From NCBI GenBank assembly GCA_023078555.1, contig CM041202.1:1-64000 (forward strand): a DNA stretch of 64,000 bases, written 5' to 3'. Positions 10,741 to 20,497 of this stretch are shown one piece after another; positions within the stretch are counted from its first letter, which is position 1, and each line of letters opens with the position of its first letter. Source of the stretch: Ulva prolifera. Its lineage: Eukaryota; Chlorophyta; Ulvophyceae; Ulvales; Ulvaceae. The notes beneath the pieces were generated by a model. It worked only from the letters and a program-made list of their open reading frames with translations. It did not search any database and was not told the origin of the DNA. The position numbers were made by a program, and so were the translations under genes.

Positions 10741-12716
10741 CGATTCAAGTGATTCATGGCAGGCCGCCCCAAGCGACCATGCGTCTCATGCGACAACGGC
10801 CCGAAACTGTACGCATCAGGGTCGTACAAACGATAAGCAGTGCGTTTCTGCACGTCCCGCGTCTCCGCAGCACCCCCGTCCTCGCGGGCCGCACGGCCGC
10901 AATAGGAACCAGCACAGGGGTTCACAACCGACACATCTCCTATGCACAAAGGGTCGCCCGGCGGCATAAACATGATGTCCCCCAGTTTCTCCTGGGCCAC
11001 TGCCCTGAACACCTCATCCAGCGCCGTTGCCTGCGCGGCAGCGGCCTGCTCCCCAGGCCCCGCTGGATCCTGACCACCCGGCGCCGCCGCCGCCGCCAGG
11101 GCCGCAGCCTGCGCTGCGTCTGGCGCGTGGCGCCCCATCTGGGCACTGTGTCCAGCATCGGCGTCGGCGGCCGGAGCAGGCGTAGGTGCCGGCGCCTCGT
11201 CCGCGCGCGCGGTTGGCGGCGGCGGCGGGGCTGCAGGCACCGGCGTCGCGGGCAAGGCCGCCCCACGCGATGGGCCCGCGACCTGGGAGGCGGGCTGGGG
11301 CGGAGCAGGGGGGGGCGGGCCCAACGGGCCAGCATGGATCTGCCTCGATGCGGCCGCGAGCCGCGCGCGGACGAACGGCGCTGTGCGCGGGATGCGCGTG
11401 GATGCCACACACGCGTGGGACCCGATCTCGCGCCATTGTTTTTCAACGATATTGTGGCGCGAAGTCCAGGTCCCCGCATTGTGTGTGCAATTCATCGCGT
11501 GGTCGAGATCATGCGGCTGTATGAGAGTGCCACATTCGCAGCGCGAGCCGACCGCATTGGGAGGGGCTGGGGACATGCCCAGGAGATACCTGATGCACAG
11601 CATGAACTCAATGTCAGTCATGCGCAGCGCCTGGGAGAGCGGCAGGGTGCTCAACCAAAGGGTGGCTGCACGGCAAGCACAGCTGCGAAGCCGTGCCAAG
11701 TTGCATGCACCCTCGAGCGTGGCAACGTCATGGCTGGCAAGCAGAGCTGCCCGGCGGCGCAGGGCAACCAACTTTGTGATACGCTGCTGCATACCAGGTA
11801 ACACCTTGGCGATGGTGTCGCCGCTCGCCGGCCCGGGCAGCTCCGGATGGAGCTGCTGAGCGACGTTGAGGGCCTGCCAGGTTTCCTGCAATTGTTGCCC
11901 GTGCGGCCCCCGGTACGGCTGCATGCACTCGGGGCCTCCTGCGAACGCCTTTTGGCTCACCGCCGCTGCAGCGAGGTACGCTCCGTCCGCGACCTCCTGC
12001 GGCGTGGACGTGACGCCCAGGCCTCCGAGGCGCGCTGGAAGGATGGCTTGTGCGGCCGCACGAGTGTCGTCCCGCGGGATGCGCATGATTTCATTCACCG
12101 CAGCCAGGACGGACGCCTCCGTCCGGCGCATGTGATCGGAAATGTGCGCCCACGGCACCGCCCTGGCGTAGTGCAGCATACGGCGTTGGCAGGACATCGT
12201 GAGCAGCAAGAACTGGTCTTGCGCTTTCAGGGGCAAGCGCATCATCTTCTCGATGGTGGCGCACACCTTGTCGGCCGTCGCTTCCGCGTGCGCCGACTCG
12301 AACGCCGGGGTGCCGATGGGCGTGCCGGTGATGACGGTGCCCTCCGTGGCATGCGTTATGCCGAGCGCGGCCGCGACGGATCCCGCATGCTGGGGGTCGC
12401 GCGAGTAGGCCGTGCACTTGTGTAGCTGGGGCTCCAGCCCGAGGGGTTCTGCTGCCGAGACCAGCGCACGGAATGCGGCGGCGGCGTCCACGCGCTGCCC
12501 GGCGATGGTGCAGTCGTCATGATACGCCATGAGGGCGGCCGTGACCTCCCTCCCGGGTGGCTGGTGCTGGGCCTGCACTGCCTGGAGGGGGCCCTGGAGG
12601 GCCAGGGCGAAGAGCAGCGGGCTGATGGGGTCGCCTTGCCGCACGCCGCGCTGCGACGTGATTGCAGCGGTGCCGGGCGGTGCGCCTTCGATGTAGAGAT
12701 TTGCGGGGAACCTGTA
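10548..12716 (-). CDS. LINE1 reverse transcriptase / endonuclease, partial
   Basis: An open frame of more than 720 codons. RT block GVRQGDPISPLLF lies near 12647-12610, the catalytic YHDD (variant of F/YxDD) near 12524-12513 and the block GLEPQLHKC just after. Then come a thumb region and a zinc knuckle (CECG...HDLDHAMNC, then RHN) near 11545-11480. A long Pro/Ala-rich low-complexity linker fills about 11360-11020. The C-terminal domain has GDVSVVNP, then AETRDVQKRTAY, then FGPLSHETHGRLG, the pattern of PD-(D/E)XK restriction-like nucleases that sit at the C-terminus of R2/CRE-type LINEs. The protein would nick target DNA and copy its own RNA. The ORF's formal ATG at 12803 lies in flanking DNA, so the true N-terminus is absent and this copy cannot be autonomous. 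The remaining frame is unbroken, so the insertion is probably fairly young. Confidence 0.85.
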   Translation of the reverse strand, partial: YRFPANLYIEGAPPGTAAITSQRGVRQGDPISPLLFALALQGPLQAVQAQHQPPGREVTAALMAYHDDCTIAGQRVDAAAAFRALVSAAEPLGLEPQLHKCTAYSRDPQHAGSVAAALGITHATEGTVITGTPIGTPAFESAHAEATADKVCATIEKMMRLPLKAQDQFLLLTMSCQRRMLHYARAVPWAHISDHMRRTEASVLAAVNEIMRIPRDDTRAAAQAILPARLGGLGVTSTPQEVADGAYLAAAAVSQKAFAGGPECMQPYRGPHGQQLQETWQALNVAQQLHPELPGPASGDTIAKVLPGMQQRITKLVALRRRAALLASHDVATLEGACNLARLRSCACRAATLWLSTLPLSQALRMTDIEFMLCIRYLLGMSPAPPNAVGSRCECGTLIQPHDLDHAMNCTHNAGTWTSRHNIVEKQWREIGSHACVASTRIPRTAPFVRARLAAASRQIHAGPLGPPPPAPPQPASQVAGPSRGAALPATPVPAAPPPPPTARADEAPAPTPAPAADADAGHSAQMGRHAPDAAQAAALAAAAAPGGQDPAGPGEQAAAAQATALDEVFRAVAQEKLGDIMFMPPGDPLCIGDVSVVNPCAGSYCGRAAREDGGAAETRDVQKRTAYRLYDPDAYSFGPLSHETHGRLGRPAMNHLNRLAEVASRCGKVNRALFVTNALRRLSVALCKGNALVLRAGLQSLAGITGRAVVRARARPSAMTA

Positions 12717-12717
12717 A

Positions 12718-12790
12718 AGGTGTATGTATGTATGCATGGTTACATAGCCGTATCCATTTGGACATTGACAACTCCGAAATCCGGGACCGA
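12718..12790 (-). mobile_element. LINE tail fragment (type C)
   Basis: In element orientation it reads CGGAGTTGTCAATG...GGATACGGCTATGTAACC and ends in (CATA)n. Related fragments lie at 34215-34328 and, more diverged, at 24815-24875. It is a short 3' end of a LINE1-like element, and LINE1 inserted next to its tail. Confidence 0.5.
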
Positions 12791-12927
12791 AAGAGGCATC
12801 CAAGCAACATGCTGCCGCAAACTCTGACTTGCGCCACAGAATGCAACAACACGAGCCAATTCACCGAGAGGGGACGGGCGATTTGCAACACCCGACACCC
12901 CAGCATCAGTTGTAGTGTGATCGTGTG

Positions 12928-12980
12928 TGCATTTACAAATGGACAGAGGCCGGGCAACGAGCCGCTTCGCGGCACCGGTT
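12928..12980 (-). mobile_element. LINE1 3'-tail fragment
   Basis: ATTTACAAATGGACAGAGGC followed by CGGGCAACGAGCCG matches the terminal about 45 bp of LINE1 in minus orientation. Confidence 0.6.
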
Positions 12981-13935
12981 TTCAGCCAAACTCGGGGTGT
13001 TGGAATCTCGCATGGGGCGTGCGTCACGCGACACCACTGACCACACCGCCACGCCATGCACTCCACGAGATCAGTGTTGACAACTGGATTGCAGATTCGC
13101 GAAGCACGCAAAAAAGCTGCTGGTGAATGCATTCGATTTGTGAGACTGAGTGCACAGCAACTTTCAGCACCGAAAATGGTGAAGCACACGCATGTTCGGG
13201 CTCAATAGCACACGCAAAATAGCTGTGGGTGAACTGTCTGCCATCGGGAGGACTCCCGTAGCCACTGCCCATGTGTGGCTACACGGGTGCAGCCTGCACC
13301 GGAGTCCTCGGTTTCATGCAGTAGTACCGCCCTGACCTGCCCAGGGGTGCCGCCCGGTACATGAGCTACAGCTATGCCTCAGTGTAGCTGTCTGGTTGTT
13401 GTTGTGTCCCCGAATCCCGCGTGTAACTTGAGAAGCCCGAATACCCGTCCCCGTGCCTGTCCACCCGTGACTGTCTGTCTGTCTGTTTGCTCATGCTCTT
13501 GGCCCTGCTGTCCAGTTGGAGCTGGTGTGCAAGGATTGAGGCTCAGATTCGAACAGGAGATCACTTGAGGTATATGTGAAGCGCTGATCGGGCGGATTTT
13601 GGTCGAGCTGCATGTTGGTTAATTGGCCTTGAGGCTGCGAATTTTCACAACACAACATCAGTGGTAATGCACTCTGGGGTGTCACAGTGGCCTGCCGCAA
13701 ACATCCTTGCACTGACAATTGAAAAAGTCAGTTTTGGGGCATATTTGGAGGTGGACAGCACCACACATGGATCCCACCTGCCACATAATTTACATGTGCT
13801 ACTCATACAAGTGCCAGGCAAGCCAGCAAGCTGCTGGAATTGGGGGCTGGCATGGCGGGCTCGCTCGGCCTCACTCTGCTGAGTCATGCCAAACCTGGAT
13901 GTGAACACAACGAGTTTGGCAGAAAACCAGAGGCG
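12975..13935 (-). repeat. dispersed repeat D2, copy 1
   Basis: Matches 56100-56768 in inverted orientation with only scattered differences. Copy 1 has about 290 extra bases (roughly 13226-13515, including a GTCTGTCTGTCTGTTTG stretch) that copy 2 lacks. On the minus strand the left part reads as an 87-codon ORF (13645-13908) that is also open in copy 2. It contains CKLCGRWDP but I recognise no family. Likely an unclassified mobile element or recent segmental copy. Confidence 0.75.
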
Positions 13936-13964
13936 GAGTCCACCCGGAAAAAACTAGAGCTCAG

Positions 13965-14290
13965 TTATATGGCACTAAGCCGCGCACGAGCGCGTACCAT
14001 TGCCCTGCAGCTGCCTGTAATTCCAGCCGATGGGAGCCCCGCACGGAGCACAATCGCAATATCGCGAAATCCCTTTGCACAACGCCACCCTCCACCGGGT
14101 TGCAGGCGAACTCGGGGTGTTGGAAGCACGCATGCATGCTAGCGTGCGCCACCCCTCACCACACCGCTGCGCGCGCCATGCACTTCACCACAGCATTATT
14201 GACCAGTGGATCGCAGTTTCGCGAGGCACGCAAAAAAGTCGCTGGTGATCGCTCTCATTTTGTTGCACTGAGTGTACAGCAACTTTCCGC
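13965..14290 (-). mobile_element. old LINE1-related 3' fragment plus diverged D2 piece
   Basis: 13965-14100 matches the C-terminal coding end of LINE1 (GGCACTAAGCCGCGCACGAG, then CCCCGCACGGAGCACAA) with many substitutions. 14100-14290 matches 12985-13200 of repeat D2 at lower identity. This suggests D2 and LINE1-type tails were linked in an older element. Confidence 0.5.
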
Positions 14291-14599
14291 AAAACGAATG
14301 GTGCAGCACACACACTTTGCAGCACACAAATTCTACGGTTCACTCTTTTGCAATCCGTCCTGGCTTTAGTGCATAAGTATAAGCACGCACGTGTATATAA
14401 GCCGGTAGCTGGACATGACGTTAAGTCCGTGAGCTTGTCGACAAACTCGATCGTGCTTGAGCAACTTGAAGTCTGATCGGTCATGGTCTACGTTCCGAGG
14501 CTGACTCCGACGCCATCTCCACCGCAATCGCGGAGGCCGCACTAGGTTGCACGGAGCTCCGTGGAGTAGCACCGCTGCAAAAGGCGAATACAGCATAGC

Positions 14600-14658
14600 A
14601 TTACAAAAGGCTGAACGGGAGAAGACAAACACCAGAACCGAATCTCATTCAAATCCAG
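14600..14658 (-). mobile_element. LINE2 3'-tail insertion
   Basis: TTACAAAAGGCTGAACGGGA, then AGAACCGAATCTCATTC: the terminal about 60 bp of LINE2, minus orientation, with a few changes. No clear target duplication. Confidence 0.7.
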
Positions 14659-14878
14659 ATATTCGGTTGCGCAGAGCTCAAGCATCTACAGACGCTGTAT
14701 TACAGAAGTGTGAACGGCCATAGGCTACCAAACCCAAAGAATCTCATGCGAGCCATGAAGCATGGTCCATGATCCATCGTTCAACGTTCACAGTGCCCTG
14801 AACTGTAACAACCGTGCACGCCTTCACATGTGCACAGCCATAACCCAGCCCACGCACCTTCGTATGAGGGTTTCTTGA

Positions 14879-14937
14879 AGTTGATTCGGATGACATTCGG
14901 TTTTAGTGTTTGTTTTCTCCCTTTCACTCTTTTGTAA
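14879..14937 (+). mobile_element. LINE2 3'-tail insertion
   Basis: GTTGATTCGGATGACATTCG through CACTCTTTTGTAA: the terminal about 58 bp of LINE2 in plus orientation, directly before the older LINE2 copy. Confidence 0.7.
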
Positions 14938-15261
14938 CACCTTGCCGGGGCCTAGCTTGTCCTCCAGCAACGCCTGGGACCTTGCTCGTGGGCGCCTCAA
15001 GCTTAATGCGCACACCGCTGTCGTTCTCCGGCGTCAGTATACTACGTACCGGTAGTATCATATGCTATGCCTGGCTCAGCCGCGTCACGCCGGCGCGACA
15101 TCCCCAGGCCTTCTGCGTCAGACCAGTACCGTGTCGCAGACTAGTGATCGATCACCCGATGTTTTGTAATATGTATCACTCAACACGTAGAATACTGGGT
15201 TCAGGTTCTCTTACGCCGGACCACAGTCTGCACTGGAGCCGCTCTATTAGTACCGTGCACT

Positions 15262-15979
15262 CATTACAAAAGAGTGAACGGGAGAAAACAAACACTGAAA
15301 CCGAAGCTCATCCGAATCAAATGCAACATACACCCACACACACACGAACACTACAACCGCACTCACAACTCAGTCCGGCAGGATCGCGTCCTCCAGGCCC
15401 GCATCATATCGCAACCCTTGCTCCCGAGAGATGACAAGCCCAGACTTCCGATACATATCCGCATTGCCGCGCTGCAATGACACCGACAACACCCGCAGCG
15501 CCCACTGGACAAACGCGCCTTTGGAGATGCGCCCACTGGCAGCGGCCACATCCCCCAACTGACCGACGAACCTCACGGCAGCCTTGCCCATGAAGCCACA
15601 CGATTCGACCGCAAACGGAACAAACCGGAACGCGGCATGGTCAGGCACGTCCCGCCGGAAGCGGTCCCGCTTCCTGTCCTCCGCCCGCTCCGCCGTCGCA
15701 CCCGTCTCCCGCGCCGCAGCGGCCACGTATGAGGCCGCCGGCGCATGCGTGACCACGACGTCCACGGCCGCCATCTCCAGGCGCGGCATGACCACGACGA
15801 CGTCCCCGCGGCGATTCAGCTCAACACCCGCGCCCCTCGCGAGGGCACGGTAGAGCGGCTCCAGGGCAGACTGCAGTCCGGCGTAAGAGGCGACCAGGCG
15901 CAAGGCACGAGCCAGGTTATCATGGCGCATCTGGGTCTCCTTTGCCACCTTCTTGCAGACCATGGCGTGGTCTGGTTCG
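15262..15979 (-). mobile_element. LINE2, younger minus-strand copy nested in LINE2
   Basis: Flanked by perfect 12-bp duplications GTACCGTGCACT at 15250-15261 and 15980-15991. The 3' end is TTACAAAAGAGTGAACGGGA on the plus strand. The insertion splits the older plus-strand LINE2 between its LEPLY motif and the nuclease domain. It is a severely 5'-truncated insertion of 718 bp. Confidence 0.9.
15370..15979 (-). CDS. LINE2 C-terminal nuclease domain, partial
   Basis: Open minus-strand frame of about 200 codons inside the nested LINE2; the ORF's formal start at 16056 lies in the host element. In order it shows the end of the CCHC motif (EPDHAMVCKKVAKETQMRHD), the helical YAGLQSALEPLYRALA, then NRRGDVVVVMPRLEMAAVDV with the PD-type acidic residue, ATAERAEDRKRDRF as the E/K part, and VPFAVESCGFMGKAAVRFVG, matching the PLSHETHGRLG region of LINE1. 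It ends LEDAILPD. This is the restriction-like endonuclease used for target nicking in this LINE type. There is no RT in this fragment, so it is dead by itself. It resembles LINE1 and LINE3 in layout but is a distinct family. Confidence 0.8.
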
Positions 15980-16350
15980 GTACCGTGCACTATGCCCTTG
16001 CATGGGGCGCGGGCGAGGAGCAGAATCGTCGCGGGGACATCGTGGTAGACTGCCACTGGTCATGCCGCGCCTGGAGGTGGCTGCCGTAGACGTCGTGGTC
16101 ACGCATGCACCGGCGGCCTCGTACGTGGCCGCTGCGGCACGCGTGACGGGTGCGACGGCGGAGCAGCCTGAGGCGGAGAACAGGAAGCGGGACTGCTTCA
16201 GGTGGGACGTGCCTGATCATGCAGCGTTCCGGCTTGTTCCGTTTACCGTCGAGTCGTGTGGCTTCATGGGCAAGGCTGCCGTGCGATTCGTCGGCCAGTT
16301 GGGAGGTATGGCTCCTGCTGGTGGGCGCATTTCCAAAGGCGCGTATGTCC

Positions 16351-16399
16351 GGATGAGATTCGGTTTCAGTGTTTGTTTTCTCCCGTTCACTCTTTTGTA
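16351..16399 (+). mobile_element. LINE2 tail inserted in LINE2
   Basis: GGATGAGATTCGGTTTCAGT through CACTCTTTTGTA interrupts the frame after RISKGAYV. Flanking TATGTCC and TTTGTCC are a probable aged 7-bp duplication; the uninterrupted family sequence has TTTGTCC here. Confidence 0.75.
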
Positions 16400-16482
16400 T
16401 ACATTTGTCCGGTACCCCACCGGTGGGCTTTGCCGTTGTTGTCTGTGTCGTTGCAGCGGGCAATGCGGAGATGTATCGGAAG

Positions 16483-16547
16483 TTTGCTATTGTTTTGGAT
16501 GAGAGTCTTTTGTGGTTTTATCTTCTCCCGTTTCCTCTTTCGTAAAG
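16483..16547 (+). mobile_element. 65-bp LINE2-type tail with 8-bp duplication
   Basis: A diverged tail (GGATGAGAGTCTTTTGTGG through CCTCTTTCGTAAAG) sits between perfect 8-bp copies of ATCGGAAG (16475-16482 and 16548-16555). Aligning with the uninterrupted minus-strand LINE2 copy shows exactly this segment as extra. Confidence 0.85.
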
Positions 16548-16972
16548 ATCGGAAGTCGGGGCTTGTTATCTCGCGTGCCACGTGAGCAGGGGCTGCGGCC
16601 CCGGAGGACGCGATCCTGACGGGCTAAGGGGTGGGCGCGGGCGTGGTATGATTGTGTACAAGGACAACGCAAGGCAGGTAGCACCGTGTGCACCGACTAG
16701 TACTAGGAGAACTGCAGACCCACGCAATTGCAACCAACTACACACACCCCCAAGCAACGTCAGCATCCACGCTGACTCTGTGTGATTGTGTGTTTGATGC
16801 TGCTGTTTCGGATCAGACTGTTTTGTGGTGTCTGTCTTATTCCATTTACTCTTTTTTAATTTAAGGACCTGATCAGTAGAATTTACAAAAGAGGTCATGA
16901 TCAGTAAATATCGGGGTTTACCGGACCAGGGCGTGGTGACGGGGGCCGTTGCAGTGCAGTCGTGTACACCTG

Positions 16973-17035
16973 TGTGAAATCTGATGTGAGACCTTTACTT
17001 TTTGTTGTGTTCATTCCCGTCAACTCTTGTGTAAA
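16973..17035 (+). mobile_element. diverged LINE2-type tail
   Basis: ATGTGAGACC...TTCATTCCCGTCAACTCTTGTGTAA follows the LINE2 tail pattern with many changes. Confidence 0.5.
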
Positions 17036-17545
17036 TGACTCGTCTGCTCAACCTTTCGCAAACTGGGGCGTTGCGCACCGCCGGCGCTGATGGGCCGCGA
17101 CGCGCCGCAGCCGCGCCTCCGTAACACGACGAGTTCCGAGTCGACCGTCCGAAGCAGCCGCGGCTGCGACAAGGCGGAGCAGTTGACGCATCGCATCCTT
17201 GCTTGTGGGGCGAGACGTCGATTGTGCACAACGGCATGAGGGGCAGGTAGCAGCGTACCAGCGCCGGGCCCAGGGTACGTGTACCCGGGCCGCCGTTACG
17301 CAGCATGGACGCCCACGCGCGCTGTGCCTTGGGCGTGCCTCTCTGGCCTACCAGTGGGTGGTTGTGTGTGTGCGGCAGCTCACACGGGAGCTACATTCGT
17401 GCTTTGTTTGCCTGAATCCGTCCACTTTCTGTAATGTCGCTGCTGCCTGCTTAGACACTTGACATGCACGTTGTGGATCGATTGGTCAGCGTCATGATCA
17501 AGAGAAGGCACACATTCAGACGAAGGGTTGGGGGGGTCAGCGGAA

Positions 17546-17547
<2 letters not shown>

Positions 17548-17576
<29 letters not shown>

Positions 17577-17577
17577 G
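17548..17577 (+). repeat. 30-bp poly-G run
   Basis: Uninterrupted G homopolymer of 30 as assembled, so its length is uncertain. It lies at the edge of a LINE3 3'-UTR fragment. Confidence 0.8.
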
Positions 17578-17589
17578 CTGTGCATTTCA

Positions 17590-17960
17590 AGACTGAAGTC
17601 GGAGCCGCCAGGGCAATGAGGAAAATGCCCAGGATATGTACACCCACGCAGAACCCGAAATCAGCGCCCAATCAGCATGACAGATCTGACCCGTCAAACA
17701 CACCCACACCCGCGCAGCCGTTTCCTCACCAGCCACACCCACTGCCCAGGCCCTCGAGGCCCTTGAGCTCACGCAAAACGACCCCGTCGCCCGCGCGGCC
17801 GCGGCGGGCCAAGATTGCAGTCCGGCTGGCGCCGGCCTTCCGCAAAAGTAAAGTCGCTGGGCCAGGGGGGGGGGGGGGGGGGGGGGGGCTTAGCCCCCAA
17901 ACCCCAACACACTCACCCTGCCGCAGCCGGCCCCACCTCCATGCCCACGTTCCTTCAGAG
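17590..17960 (-). mobile_element. LINE3 3'-UTR fragment
   Basis: CA-rich sequence with GGCGGGCCAAGATTGCAGTC, CGGCTGGCGCCGGCC and a following AAAAG...CTTAGCCCCC block matches 47750-47830 of LINE3 and 19985-20050. A 24-bp G run (17865-17888) lies inside. Confidence 0.6.
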
Positions 17961-17982
17961 AAACGCTTCTCACATCGTCTGT

Positions 17983-18047
17983 GTTACTGTTGATTCGGAT
18001 GAGATTCTGTTGTGGTATTTGTCTCCTCCCGCGAAATCTTGTGTAAT
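17983..18047 (+). mobile_element. LINE2-type tail
   Basis: GTTGATTCGGATGAGATTCT through CTTGTGTAA, about 63 bp, diverged from the LINE2 end. Confidence 0.65.
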
Positions 18048-18049
18048 AT

Positions 18050-18890
18050 GCTCGTGCGTTTTCCAGGTGGTGCTACCAGCAAATCTAGCTCTGTCTGTGT
18101 CCTTGCAGCCCACATGCAGACCCACACGCGCCCTCGCTCGGCAGCGGTTCAACCTGAGGCCCCGCAAATGTCGATGTGTTTAATGGTGTAGCCCCTGCAG
18201 CGACCATGCATGCATGCATGGCCTTGTGGCGTGAGAGATCACGGAGATCGTACACTGTGGCATGTTCACCGTGAACGGCAACACATATATTGAGGCAGCA
18301 AGCGCACTGGTGGCGCACATGCTGCGAGCGTTGGCTATCTGCTCAAGGCCCCCACCTGCAGAAGCCCACTGAGCCCTCTTCATCGCTTCATATCCCCAGC
18401 TGCGATCGTGAGCGCTGCGAGGCTGCCAGCGGCGGTGCTCGATCGCGTGAAAGTGCCACCCGAAAGAGATCTTTGTGTCTTGTCCGCTCGCTTAGGCCTG
18501 TTCCGTCACCTGTATCATTTGCCGGCTCCTTGACGTACGCGGCGCTGTGACATACAGTCTTCGAAGGATGGCCAACTCGCGATCGAAGCAGGTGATGGCC
18601 GAGGCGGTGCGCAACCATCGGTCGCGTCCTTGTGCACATGCCTGCTCACGAACTTTCCCTATAGGATTACATGCAGCCGCGCCGTATCCTGTGGCGGCGG
18701 CGCCTATGCACCATGAGATGTCGCACCGTGAAACAGTCCGGTAGAGCGAGCGGGACAAGACAAACCGTCAACAGTGTCTATTACGAAATAACGTTCACAC
18801 TGCAGCAACGCACACATGTGTGCACAAACACACACACACACACACACACACGCACGGTCCCTTGTAACACACACGCACGGTCCCAAGCCA
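18050..18890. other. no gene seen
   Basis: No coding pattern. A (CA)n microsatellite lies at about 18828-18852, followed by a LINE3-type end, CCCTTGTAACACACACG. Confidence 0.4.
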
Positions 18891-18899
18891 GCACGGTCC

Positions 18900-19088
18900 C
18901 AAGGATGTGTGTGGGCGTGTGCGTGGCTGTGGCTGTGGCTGGCGCAGGTGCTGGCGCAGGTGCTGGCGTTGTGTGGGTGTGTTGGTGTGTGCTACGTGTG
19001 GCTTGTTGCGGTGTGCGGTGCTACCTGCCACCTGCCACCTGCCGTGCTTGCTTGCTTTGTCCGTGCTTGCTTTGTCCTTGTAACACAC
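18900..19088 (+). mobile_element. LINE3 3'-tail fragment
   Basis: GT-rich sequence ending GGTGCTACCTGCC...TTGCTTTGTCCTTGTAACAC, the LINE3 3' end in plus orientation. CTGGCGCAGGTG and CCACCTG are locally duplicated. Confidence 0.6.
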
Positions 19089-19095
19089 ACGATGC

Positions 19096-19097
<2 letters not shown>

Positions 19098-19134
<37 letters not shown>
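19098..19134 (+). repeat. 37-bp poly-C run
   Basis: A C homopolymer immediately 3' of a LINE3-type end (TGTAACACACACGATGCAA). Assembled length is uncertain. Confidence 0.8.
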
Positions 19135-19135
<1 letters not shown>

Positions 19136-19139
19136 CCCC

Positions 19140-19720
19140 CACTTCCACTTCCGCCCGAGTCAGGGCGTCCCCAGTGCGGCACAGCAACACAGCAGTGCAG
19201 TCATCCGCCATCATGCACGGGCCGAAGTTTGTGTGCTGGTGACACACATGCACATGTGAACACACGCCCGGCAGGATTGAGAATGTAAAGTAAAGAAAAT
19301 CTGAACTTACTGCGCCGTATCCTACTGGACAATGTGACCATAGCCACATACTTCCACACTCTTGCAGCACTGCGGCAGCGCGTACGTTCCGCCACTCAGC
19401 AATGCATCCGGCCTCTGTGATGCCGTCCTTGTTATACTGGAACACATGTGTCAACACCAACTCGCTCCTCTGTACTACCGCCCTTTAGTAATCAGCAGTC
19501 CCAGTATGTGACTACCACTGCACACGTGGCAATGATCAGCGTACAGACTCGGAGCTCTTCGCACACTTGCGACTTGCAACCATGACGCTGCTGCCTCGTG
19601 GACCCATGTTTGTGGGCTGGAATTGGTACGTGTTTTGTGGGTGTGTGGGCGCGTGTTGGTGTGTTAGTTGGGGGTGTGGGGTGTGGTTCAGGTGTGTCTG
19701 TGGAGGTGTGTGTGACGGTC
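19140..19720. other. no gene seen
   Basis: No ORF with supporting features. The end of the interval becomes GT-rich before the LINE3 tail. Confidence 0.4.
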
Positions 19721-19721
19721 T

Positions 19722-20115
19722 GTGTTACAAAGGAAAAAGCAGGAGGGGCCGGTAGCACCGCCAGGACCAAAAGGGAGAGCACAAGAAACGCAATGCGCAC
19801 GCAGCAGGAGAGCCACAGCCAACGCCAAGGCACAACAAGCACCCACACACCCCCACGCTCCCACACACTACCACACGAACCACACACTGACACCCGACCC
19901 ACGCACCCACGCACCCGCACGCGTCCCAGACACAACCCCCAACACACACACCCACACGCCAACACGCTACACGACCCCGCCGCCCGCACGGCTGCAGCAG
20001 CCCCATGCAGCGGCCTGGCCGGCGCCGGCCCCACACGGAAGCCGCTGGGGGCCCCCAGGACCCCCGCCCCAATGCCCCGATCAGACCAGCCCCAGGCGCC
20101 GGAACAACACACAGT
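19722..20115 (-). mobile_element. LINE3 3'-UTR fragment
   Basis: Starts TGTGTTACAAAGGAAAAAGC and continues AGGAGGGGC...AGCACCGCCAGGAC, then a long CA/AC-rich stretch and CGGCCTGGCCGGCGCCGGCC. It is co-linear with 47465-47870 downstream of the LINE3 nuclease ORF, so it is a 5'-truncated LINE3 insertion holding only untranslated sequence. Confidence 0.75.
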
Positions 20116-20497
20116 GTGACGGTCTGTGTGCTTGTGTTGGTTAGACCGTGTTCAGCGGAACGTGTCCGGTTCGGGAAAAAAATCGTAAAAGTTACATCGT
20201 AGACGTGAAACAATCATAAATACATGATTTATGTATATCTGCGTTGGCCGTTTGTTGAAATTCGTCGTCGTCTAGGAGTTATTCAAACATTTCGAATGTG
20301 TCTCGGAAAAGTGTCCGCCGGGGGATGTGTCCCCCTCGGGGGGGGGGGGGGGGGGGGGGGGGGGGGTATACCTGCCCAGGGCACATTTCCCGAGGACGAG
20401 GTCGAGGACGCGAACCAGGACGCATGCCTCTGTGAGTCGTCCGGAATGGCCTCTGGTCACTAATATATAAACAGAGACAATTTTATGAGTAACATTT

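Larger units (their letters stand above)
10083..12717 (-). mobile_element. LINE1: 5'-truncated non-LTR retrotransposon (restriction-like-endonuclease type)
   Basis: A minus-strand insertion with its 3' end at about 10083, where the tail reads CCTTTGTAACTACATACATA in element orientation. It contains the second half of a reverse transcriptase, a CCHC motif and a C-terminal nuclease-like domain. The 5' end lies at about 12717, immediately beside a (TGTA)n run. Because the element's tail is itself (TACA)n, the target duplication cannot be delimited. The region upstream of the RT palm (fingers, blocks 0-3) is missing, which is typical 5' truncation by target-primed reverse transcription. No LTRs are present. 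Confidence 0.85.
14945..16860 (+). mobile_element. LINE2, older plus-strand copy, interrupted
   Basis: Recognisable protein pieces are CxxxxxxCRRLVIDHPMFC (CCHC region) near 15115-15165 and YAGPQSALEPLY near 15215-15250. The copy resumes after the nested element with GAGEEQNRRGDIVVD near 16005 and the nuclease domain PRLEVAAVDVVVTHAPAASY near 16065-16125. The C-terminal FVGQLGGM block is near 16290 and a diverged 3' tail ends near 16860. It is 5' truncated and carries a nested LINE2 (15262-15979), two short LINE2 tails (16351-16399 and 16483-16547) and a LINE3 tail near 16650-16700. It is decayed, with frame changes and stops between these pieces. Confidence 0.75.

Noticed and set aside
10260-11801. 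513-codon plus-strand ORF
   Set aside because: It lies opposite the LINE1 reverse transcriptase and nuclease frame, is Arg-rich as expected for an antisense shadow of GC-rich coding DNA, and has no motif.
10083-12803. LTR retrotransposon or retrovirus-like origin for the reverse transcriptase
   Set aside because: No LTRs, protease, integrase or capsid. The RT blocks, CCHC and C-terminal nuclease, plus truncated tails with target duplications, are of the non-LTR type.
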